58,464 nucleotides of DNA from assembly GCA_949289625.1 (NCBI GenBank), contig CASEPH010000007.1, forward strand, positions 1 to 58,464. The letters run 5' to 3'. Origin of the DNA: an uncultured Clostridia bacterium (lineage in GTDB: Bacteria > Bacillota_A > Clostridia > Oscillospirales > Oscillospiraceae). How positions within the stretch are numbered: position 1 is the first letter of the stretch; each line of letters begins with the position of its first letter. Below the pieces are notes generated by a model. That model saw only the letters and a list, made by a program, of their open reading frames with translations. It had not been told where the DNA came from and made no database searches. Below are positions 52,562-58,464 of the stretch, in pieces. Position numbers and translations under genes: made by a program.

Positions 52562-54844
52562 TTATTCGATTCCCTGAAATGCAGGCATCTCAGGATACAT
52601 TTTTTTCAGTTCCGCGATTCGCTCCGGCGGAATCGCCTCGCCTTCCTTCCGGCCACAGCGGGGGCAGACGTCCCCAATGACGCCCACATAGCCGCAAACC
52701 GGGTCCCGGTCCACCGGGTGGTTGATGCTGCCGTAGCCAACGCCGCAGTCATGCATCCAGCGCACCACGGTTTCAAAGGCTTCCACATTCTTGGCGGTGT
52801 CCCCATCCAGCTCCACATAGCTGATATGACCTGCGTTGCACAGGGCATGATAGGGGGCCTCCAGTCTTATTTTATCATAAGCGGAGATAGGATACCAGAC
52901 TGGAATATGGAAACTGTTTGTATAATACTCCCGATCTGTAATTCCGGGGAGCTTACCATACCGCTGCTGGTCCATCCGGATGAATCGGCCGGACAAGCCT
53001 TCCGCCGGTGTTGCCAGCAGGGTGAAATTCATCTTGTACTCCTGGGATTTCTTATCGCAGAAGTCCCGCATAAAGCCCACGATCTCCAAACCCTTCTTTT
53101 CCATCTCCTCGCTCTGGCCGTGATGCTGGCCGTAAAGACTTGTCAGCGTCTCTGCCAGGCCGATAAAGCCAATGGACAGGGTTCCGTGCTTCAGGACGTC
53201 CCGGATGCTGTCCTGGACCCCCAGCTTGTCCGAATCCAGCCAAACACCCTGACCCATGAGGAACGGGAAGTTATAGACACACTTATTGGCCTGGATCTCA
53301 AAGCGGTCCAGCAGCTGCTGGGCTACCAGCTCCAGCATGGCCTCCAGCTTTTCATAGAACAGTTTCTCGTCCCCATGGCTCTCAATGGCAATACGGGGCA
53401 GGTTCAAAGAGGTGAAGGACAGGTTTCCTCTGGAATAGGCAATTTGCCGAGTGGGATCATAGACATTGCCCATGACCCTGGTACGGCAGCCCATGGTGGC
53501 AACCTCCGTCTCGGGATGGCCGGGCTTATAATACTGGAGGTTGTAGGGAGAATCCAGGAACACATAGTTGGGATACAACCGCTTGGCGCTGACCTTGCAG
53601 CTCAGACGGAACAGATCGTAGTTGGGATCCGTCTCGTTATAGTTGACCCCTTCCTTGACCTTAAAGATGTGAATGGGGAAAATACAAGTTTCTCCATGCC
53701 CCAAACCTGCATCCAGAGCCATCAGAATATTCCGAATGACCATCCGGCCTTCCGGGGAGGTGTCTGTACCATAGTTGATGGAGGAGAAAGGAGTTTGCGC
53801 ACCGGCCCGGGAATGCATGGTGTTAAGGTTATGTACAAAGCCTTCCATGGCCTGATAGGTATCCCGGTCTGTGGTGGTATAAGCCCGCTTTCTGGCCCGG
53901 GCAATGAGTCGAGCAGCCTCAGTTCCGGTGAGCTTCAATTCTCCGCAGAGTGCTGCCGCCACCGCCTTGTCAAAGGCCTCCACATTTTCCAGCCGGGCCG
54001 TCTCTCCGGTGACCTCCTCCGCCGCTGCAATAGCTGCCTGAACAGCCTCGGAAGCATCCTCCAGATCCAGCCGATCCTCCACCGCCTCCGTCAGCATCCG
54101 GGCATAGCTTTTGCGGTAGCTCTTGGCCACTCCTTCTGCCATACCGTAGTCAAAGTTGGGGATGGACTGTCCGCCGTGCTGATCGTTCTGGTTGGACTGA
54201 ATGGCAATGGCCGCCAACGCCGTATAGCTCTGGATGCTCTGGGGCTCCCGGAGATAACCGTGCCCCGTGGAGAAACCACCGTGGAACAGTTTCAAAATAT
54301 CGATCTGACAGCAGGTAGTAGTCAGAGAGTAGAAGTCAAAGTCATGGATATGGATGTCGCCTTCCCGATAGGCCTTAGCGTGCTCCGGCCGCAGGAGATA
54401 CATCTCGTTATAGGCCTTGGCGCCTGCAGCGCCAATTTGGAGCATAGACCCCATGGCGGTATTGCCGTCGATGTTGGCGTTGTCCCGCTTCATATCGCTG
54501 ATCCGGGCGTCAATATTGGTGATCTCGTCAATGGTTTTCATGAGAGAGGTATTGGCTTCTCTGGCCCGGGTCCGATTTGCCCGATAGAGAATGTACGCCT
54601 TAGCGGCGGAACCAAAACCGTGATTCATCAGCTGCTGCTCTACCTTATCCTGAATGGCCTCAATGTTGGGGGAGGAGTTGGGGAAATCCGCCTCCAGCTC
54701 TCGCTGCACGTCGTTGGCTACCCTTGCCGCATCCGCAGCGTCTCCTTCTCGGGCCGCTTCCAGGGCTTTTAAAATGGCGGATGCGATCTTGTTCTGATCG
54801 TAGAGCACCACTCGTCCGTCTCTTTTGATGATACTTTGAATCAT
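52562..54844 (-). CDS. nrdD: Anaerobic ribonucleoside-triphosphate reductase, large part (ATP cone and catalytic barrel)
   Basis: Class III reductase that makes deoxynucleoside triphosphates without oxygen. The 760 residues contain an N-terminal ATP cone (SIIKRDGRVVLYDQNKIASAI, residues about 4-95), DIHIHDFDFYSLTTTCCQID, and the PNFDYGMAEGV and TCIFPIHIFKVKEGV barrel segments. The C-terminal zinc-site region is DPVCGYVGVIGDVCPRCG (Cys717, 727, 730). The protein stops about 30 residues later (FQGIE) without the glycyl-radical RxxGYL motif, which is on the next small gene. GAGGAG precedes the ATG. NrdR boxes overlap its promoter. Confidence 0.94.
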   Translation of the reverse strand: MIQSIIKRDGRVVLYDQNKIASAILKALEAAREGDAADAARVANDVQRELEADFPNSSPNIEAIQDKVEQQLMNHGFGSAAKAYILYRANRTRAREANTSLMKTIDEITNIDARISDMKRDNANIDGNTAMGSMLQIGAAGAKAYNEMYLLRPEHAKAYREGDIHIHDFDFYSLTTTCCQIDILKLFHGGFSTGHGYLREPQSIQSYTALAAIAIQSNQNDQHGGQSIPNFDYGMAEGVAKSYRKSYARMLTEAVEDRLDLEDASEAVQAAIAAAEEVTGETARLENVEAFDKAVAAALCGELKLTGTEAARLIARARKRAYTTTDRDTYQAMEGFVHNLNTMHSRAGAQTPFSSINYGTDTSPEGRMVIRNILMALDAGLGHGETCIFPIHIFKVKEGVNYNETDPNYDLFRLSCKVSAKRLYPNYVFLDSPYNLQYYKPGHPETEVATMGCRTRVMGNVYDPTRQIAYSRGNLSFTSLNLPRIAIESHGDEKLFYEKLEAMLELVAQQLLDRFEIQANKCVYNFPFLMGQGVWLDSDKLGVQDSIRDVLKHGTLSIGFIGLAETLTSLYGQHHGQSEEMEKKGLEIVGFMRDFCDKKSQEYKMNFTLLATPAEGLSGRFIRMDQQRYGKLPGITDREYYTNSFHIPVWYPISAYDKIRLEAPYHALCNAGHISYVELDGDTAKNVEAFETVVRWMHDCGVGYGSINHPVDRDPVCGYVGVIGDVCPRCGRKEGEAIPPERIAELKKMYPEMPAFQGIE

Positions 54845-54890
54845 AGTCCTGTCTCCTCATTTTCTCGTTTGGTTATCGCAGCACAGCTAC

Positions 54891-54957
54891 ACACAATATA
54901 TTGTGTCAGTATTCCTGATTGCCACTATATTTTGTCACGCTGACTTTGCTTTGTCAA
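54891..54957 (-). promoter_or_regulatory. nrdD promoter with tandem NrdR boxes
   Basis: A perfect NrdR-type box ACACAATATATTGTGT (54891-54906) and a second, 12 of 16 identical to it, at 54922-54937. Their 31-bp offset (three helical turns) is the classic tandem NrdR arrangement. The promoter on the minus strand is TTGACA (54957..54952), 17 bases, CAAAAT (54934..54929), so the second box covers the -10 and the first lies just downstream. NrdR, a dATP/ATP-sensing repressor, is expected to control nrdD-nrdG. Confidence 0.88.
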
Positions 54958-55015
54958 GAGCCAGTGTCGTTTTTTTTGAAAATCCACGAAACTTTGTACG
55001 AACTGCCCAAGTAAG

Positions 55016-55064
55016 AACCCATATTTTGTTGTCATATTCCCACGCGATATACCATATATTGTGT
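55016..55064. promoter_or_regulatory. Second pair of NrdR-like boxes
   Basis: Two more 16-mers resemble the perfect box: 55049-55064 (13 of 16 identical) and 55016-55031 (12 of 16), 33 bp apart. They lie about 110-160 bases upstream of the first pair, in an otherwise gene-free stretch (54845-55204). They could serve a second nrd promoter or stabilise a repression loop. Confidence 0.5.
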
Positions 55065-55143
55065 TTTAAGCCATTCCTGTTAAATTCCCCACAAAAACCA
55101 CCTCATTCTTAACCAGGAATTTTCAGGAAGCGCAAATGTGCTC

Positions 55144-55189
55144 TTGACGCAGAGATGAAACCGCGGTAATATAATATTAAATATTATAT
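55144..55189 (+). promoter_or_regulatory. degV promoter with AT-rich dyad
   Basis: TTGACG (55144-55149), 17-base spacer, TAATAT (55167-55172). A perfect 9-bp dyad ATATAATAT-TAA-ATATTATAT (55169-55189) overlaps the -10 and probable start, placed like an operator. Confidence 0.6.
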
Positions 55190-55204
55190 CATAGGAGATT
55201 CCTC

Positions 55205-56074
55205 ATGTCCTACACTCTTTTTGTTGACTCCGGCAGCAACCTGCCTGCCCGCAAGCTGCAAGAGCTTGCCATCCGCGTGATTCCCTTCACCTACGAGATT
55301 GACGGGGTCGTTTCCCAATGTCCGGAATATCCCGACGGTTTCGATGGTCACCGCTATTATACCCGGCTGCGGGAAGGTGCCCATGTAAAAACCTCGTTGA
55401 TCAATTCAGATACGTTCTATCAAACCTTTCTGCCAGAGGTCCAATCGGGGAAAGACGTCATGTATGTGGGCATCTCTTCCGGCATCAGCGGCACAATTCA
55501 AGCCGCTCGGATCGCAGCCCAATCTCTGATGGAGGAGTATCCGGAACGAACGGTCAGGATCGTCGACTCCATGGGTGCAGGTCTGGGCACCGGTATTCTG
55601 GCATGCAAAGCCGCGGATTATCGCAACGATGGTCTCAGTGCAGACCAGGCAGCCATTAAGCTGGACTATGACCGGGACAATCTGTGCGAATACTTTACGG
55701 TGGACGACCTCATGTTCTTAAAGCGTGGCGGCCGTGTGTCCGGTATTTCTGCCGCCATTGGCACCATGCTGCAGATCAAGCCCATGCTTCGGGGGGACGA
55801 GGAAGGCAAGATCGTAGTCTGCGGCAAGATCCGCGGTAGAAAGCGTGCCATCGCAGAGTTGTCTGCCATCTATGCAAAAAAAGTGATCGGGGCCGGCAGT
55901 CAGCGCGTGGCCATCTCCCATGGAGATTGTTTGGAGGAGGCCCAGATGCTGGCAGAAAAAATATCGGACATTGCAAAGCCAAAGGAGCTCATTCTCTCCA
56001 TGCATGAGCCTTTGACTGGTGCACATGTAGGTCCGGGCATGCTGGCCGTATTCTTCTTTGGCAACGGCCGGTGA
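55205..56074 (+). CDS. DegV family fatty-acid-binding protein
   Basis: A 289-residue DegV protein; members of this family (FakB type) hold a fatty acid for phosphorylation by FakA. Recognisable points are FVDSGSNLPARKLQEL at the start, KTSLINSDTFYQTF (the conserved Thr-Ser), YVGISSGISGTIQAARIA (substrate-carboxylate-binding Ser region), VDSMGAGLGTGIL and MFLKRGGRVSG. The C-terminus has HEPLTGAHVGPGMLAVFFFG. The ATG has ATAGGAG upstream. It is monocistronic or co-transcribed with the acyltransferase gene 46 bases later. No fakA is in the window. Confidence 0.93.
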   Translation: MSYTLFVDSGSNLPARKLQELAIRVIPFTYEIDGVVSQCPEYPDGFDGHRYYTRLREGAHVKTSLINSDTFYQTFLPEVQSGKDVMYVGISSGISGTIQAARIAAQSLMEEYPERTVRIVDSMGAGLGTGILACKAADYRNDGLSADQAAIKLDYDRDNLCEYFTVDDLMFLKRGGRVSGISAAIGTMLQIKPMLRGDEEGKIVVCGKIRGRKRAIAELSAIYAKKVIGAGSQRVAISHGDCLEEAQMLAEKISDIAKPKELILSMHEPLTGAHVGPGMLAVFFFGNGR

Positions 56075-56120
56075 GTTTCCCCTTACCTTCCAAACAACAT
56101 TCGCGAAAGGTGGTGCTCCC

Positions 56121-57122
56121 ATGTCGGCCTCTCGACGACAGACAGACACGGACACCGATGTACTAAAACTACTGGCCGCGCTTTTTGTCGTGATGATTCA
56201 CACAGCATCCAATTTTTCCGGGCACCTGTTTTGGGGTGCCCTTGCCCGTTTTTCCGTACCGGTCTTTGTGCTCATCAGCGGCCACTACATGCTGTCCCGC
56301 CAATCGTCCTTTTTCTCTATTTGGAAGCGCTGCCTGCATATTTTGGTGGTTATGATATGTTGGTCCGCCCTGTTTTTGGTATATGATGTTTTGACCCTGC
56401 AATCTTTCCCCCAGAATTTCACCGCTTGCGTAAAATATCTGTTGACCCAGCCGGTCCATTTGTGGTATTGTTATGCGATTTTTGCGCTGTACCTTTTTAC
56501 CCCGGTATTTTTGGCATTCTGCCGAAACGCCAGCCGTCAGGAATTGGAGTATGGGCTGGCGCTGACCTTCTTTTTCGGCTCCATTGTGGTAATCTTATTG
56601 CGCAGCGAATGTTTTCCCACCCTGAATACAGTGGTAGACAAGATGAAGCTGGACTGTACGCTTGGTTTTGTATTTCTCTACTTGGCAGGATATTATCTCC
56701 GGGTCTATCCCCTATCCTCTTTGCAGCGTCGGTTGCTCTATCTCTTGGGTATTCTTGGTTTTGTCGTCACCTATCTGGGCACCGCCTGGCTCTCTCATGG
56801 GTCTGAAGGGCCCAATGATCTGCTGTACAGCTTTTTTGCCCCCAACGTCGTCGCAACCAGCCTGGCGGTATATGTATGGATTCGTCATCGGCACCAAAAA
56901 CATCCCTTCCGTGATTCCTCCGGCTGGCTCCACCGGCTTTCTGTCTGCACACCGGGCATCTATTTTCTGCACCCCATGGTGATCCTGTCCTTTCAGCGGT
57001 TTGCGCCATGGCCGGATTTTCCCGGAACCATTCCCCTGCAAACAATCGCGGTGTTTGTTATCTCCTGCGGAATTGTTTTGCTTTTTCAAAATATTCCCGT
57101 TGTAAAGAAGCTGGTATCCTAG
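56121..57122 (+). CDS. Acyltransferase 3 family membrane protein
   Basis: A 333-residue membrane protein with about 10 predicted helices. The opening TDVLKLLAALFVVMIHTASNF contains the conserved His of acyltransferase family 3 (OafA/WecH-like), followed by RFSVPVFVLISGHYML and, near the end, GIYFLHPMVILSFQRF. Such enzymes O-acetylate sugars of the cell envelope. I use ATG 56121 (AAAGGTGG upstream); an upstream in-frame extension overlaps degV. It ends at a strong terminator. Confidence 0.87.
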   Translation: MSASRRQTDTDTDVLKLLAALFVVMIHTASNFSGHLFWGALARFSVPVFVLISGHYMLSRQSSFFSIWKRCLHILVVMICWSALFLVYDVLTLQSFPQNFTACVKYLLTQPVHLWYCYAIFALYLFTPVFLAFCRNASRQELEYGLALTFFFGSIVVILLRSECFPTLNTVVDKMKLDCTLGFVFLYLAGYYLRVYPLSSLQRRLLYLLGILGFVVTYLGTAWLSHGSEGPNDLLYSFFAPNVVATSLAVYVWIRHRHQKHPFRDSSGWLHRLSVCTPGIYFLHPMVILSFQRFAPWPDFPGTIPLQTIAVFVISCGIVLLFQNIPVVKKLVS

Positions 57123-57130
57123 ACGATTTT

Positions 57131-57159
57131 CCGCACAGGCCTGGCCTGTGCGGCTTTTT
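57131..57159 (+). terminator. Terminator of the acyltransferase gene
   Basis: Perfect 10-bp stem CCGCACAGGC (57131-57140) / GCCTGTGCGG (57144-57153), loop CTG, then CTTTTT. Confidence 0.9.
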
Positions 57160-57186
57160 CTCCCCTATGGATTCGCCTGCTTTTTC

Positions 57187-57215
57187 TGGACTTTTCCCAA
57201 CGCATCTGATATAGT
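57187..57215 (+). promoter_or_regulatory. Promoter of the ygiQ-like gene
   Basis: TGGACT (57187-57192), 17-base spacer, TATAGT (57210-57215), 35 bases before the start codon. Confidence 0.55.
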
Positions 57216-57249
57216 AAATAGATGTGAATGTAATGGAAGGAGGATACCC

Positions 57250-58464
57250 ATGGGCGATTTTTTGCCGGTCTCCCGGGCGGATATGCAGGCCCGGGGCTGG
57301 GATCAATGTGATTTTGTCTATATCGTGGGCGACGCCTATGTGGACCATCCCACCTTCGGCCACGCTATCATCAGTCGGGTGTTGGAATCCCGAGGCTACC
57401 GAGTGGGAATCATCCCCCAGCCTGATTGGAAGGATCCCGAGAGTATTCGGATCCTGGGAGAACCTCGCCTGGCCTTTCTCGTCACCGGCGGCAATATGGA
57501 CCCTATGGTCAATCACTATACCGTGGCCAAGCGCCGCAGAAGCTACGACGCCTTTTCCCCCGGCGGAAAAATGGGGCTGCGGCCGGACTATGCCACTGTG
57601 GTCTATTGCAATCTGATTCGTCGCAGCTACAAAAAAACGCCCATTCTCATCGGCGGAATTGAGGCCTCCCTTCGCCGTTTGGCCCATTACGATTATTGGT
57701 CCAACAAGCTCAAGCGCTCCATTTTACTGGATTCCCAGGCAGACCTCCTGATGTATGGCATGGGGGAGCGCAGCATTGTGGAAATCGCGGAGGCCCTGGA
57801 CAGTGGGCTCCGCGTGCACGACCTCACATTTATTCGCGGCACCGTGTATAAGGCCGCTTCTCTGGACAACGTATACGACTATACCCTTTTACCCACATAC
57901 CCGGAGCTGCTGGCGGACAAACGTGCTTATGCAAAAAGCTTTGCCGTCCAGTCCCGCAATACCGACCCCTTTTCCGGCAAAACACTGGTGGAGCCCTATG
58001 ACGAACGGACCTTCCTGGTCCAGAATCCTCCTCAGGAGCCACTGACCCAGCAGGAAATGGACGACACCTATGACCTGCCCTATCAGCGCACCTATCATCC
58101 CATGTACGAAAAGGACGGGGGAATCGACGCCATCCGGGAGGTCAAATTCAGCCTGCAAAGCTGTCGCGGCTGCTTTGGGGGATGCAGCTTCTGTGCCCTG
58201 ACCTTCCATCAGGGCAGAATCATTCAGACCCGGAGCCATGAATCTCTGCTGCGGGAAGCCAAGCTGCTGACTCAGGATCCCGAGTTTAAGGGCTATATTC
58301 ATGACGTAGGCGGTCCCACCGCCAATTTCCGGCAGCCAGCCTGTGAAAAGCAGCTGACATCCGGCGCCTGTCCCACCAGGCAATGTCTGTTTCCCACCCC
58401 CTGCAAGAACCTGATCGCCGATCACAGCGACTATCTCGCTCTGCTGCGAAAGCTGCGGGCATTG
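57250..58464 (+). CDS. YgiQ family radical SAM protein (3' end beyond the window)
   Basis: An open frame of 405 codons that runs off the window edge. The N-terminal domain GDFLPVSRADMQARGWDQCDFVYIVGDAYVDHPTFG is diagnostic of the YgiQ/UPF0313 family, followed by LVTGGNMDPMVNHYT and LIGGIEASLRRLAHYDYW. The radical-SAM cluster motif CRGCFGGCSFC (CxxxCxxC, residues about 304-314) is intact. Its function is unknown; the chemistry should be reductive cleavage of S-adenosylmethionine. The ATG has GGAAGGAGG upstream. Confidence 0.93.
   Translation, partial: MGDFLPVSRADMQARGWDQCDFVYIVGDAYVDHPTFGHAIISRVLESRGYRVGIIPQPDWKDPESIRILGEPRLAFLVTGGNMDPMVNHYTVAKRRRSYDAFSPGGKMGLRPDYATVVYCNLIRRSYKKTPILIGGIEASLRRLAHYDYWSNKLKRSILLDSQADLLMYGMGERSIVEIAEALDSGLRVHDLTFIRGTVYKAASLDNVYDYTLLPTYPELLADKRAYAKSFAVQSRNTDPFSGKTLVEPYDERTFLVQNPPQEPLTQQEMDDTYDLPYQRTYHPMYEKDGGIDAIREVKFSLQSCRGCFGGCSFCALTFHQGRIIQTRSHESLLREAKLLTQDPEFKGYIHDVGGPTANFRQPACEKQLTSGACPTRQCLFPTPCKNLIADHSDYLALLRKLRAL

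Noticed and set aside
52550..52564. Frameshift between nrdD and its glycyl-radical segment.
   Set aside because: Both parts are in the same frame; the break is a stop codon followed by a proper ribosome site and ATG, so it is a split, not a frameshift.
52343..54772. 809-codon open frame antisense to nrdD.
   Set aside because: nrdD on the minus strand matches its family along its whole length; the antisense frame has no motif or ribosome site.

Overview
The window looks like part of the chromosome of a strictly anaerobic, moderately GC-rich Clostridia bacterium, most likely a gut Oscillospiraceae/Ruminococcaceae relative. The reasons are ferredoxin-dependent pyruvate/2-oxoacid oxidoreductase genes, an anaerobic class III ribonucleotide reductase, a Firmicutes-type glgB-P-C-D-A glycogen operon, T-box leaders, a 4-hydroxybutyrate/butyrate-type CoA-transferase, LCP cell-wall protein and AGGAGG ribosome sites. 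No phage, insertion sequence, CRISPR array, rRNA or tRNA was recognised. Species cannot be named from sequence alone.

Layout. 1-2400 (minus): por operon (porB start, porA, porD, porG) behind a T-box leader whose specifier I read as AUC (Ile). 2587-3909 (plus): a stretch of about 1.3 kb with a consensus promoter, a perfect intrinsic terminator and no credible protein; its centre is an array of small degenerate hairpins. I read it as a large non-coding RNA of unknown family, and it is the most unusual object here. 4068-5879: a MATE exporter and a convergent hotdog thioesterase. 5942-18025: glycogen operon glgB-glgP-glgC-glgD-glgA, a GH13-GH77 fusion and thpR; glgP carries a single in-frame TAA. 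18237-25367: CoA-transferase; rhaD with a heterodimeric ABC exporter; ung and an HD hydrolase.

25577-30509: a lipoprotein with a solute-binding fold followed by three tandem NTF2/SnoaL-like proteins, the last with a collagen-like Gly/Pro tract; no function is known to me. 30572-32295: orphan TrpB2-type tryptophan synthase beta chain under a Trp T-box. 32356-37669: AlbA-type regulator; operon of two COG0523 GTPases (one His-rich, one fused to a YcgQ-like domain) and an LCP protein. 37730-45080 (minus): two MATE exporters, YfbR-like nucleotidase, ACT and DUF711 proteins, CCA-adding enzyme and CvpA-like protein. 45272-50747 (plus): PucR-type regulator, DMT-family exporter, ferredoxin-fused flavoprotein and an anion permease, possibly one catabolic or respiratory module. 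50829-58464: alpha/beta hydrolase; nrdD, a separate 53-codon gene holding the glycyl-radical segment, and nrdG under NrdR boxes; DegV, an acyltransferase, and the start of a YgiQ-type radical SAM protein.

The genes combine glycogen storage and turnover, fermentative CoA and ferredoxin chemistry and oxygen-free deoxynucleotide synthesis. Amino-acid limitation is sensed by two T-boxes (Ile, Trp). Everything is inferred from reading the sequence; no database search was possible.
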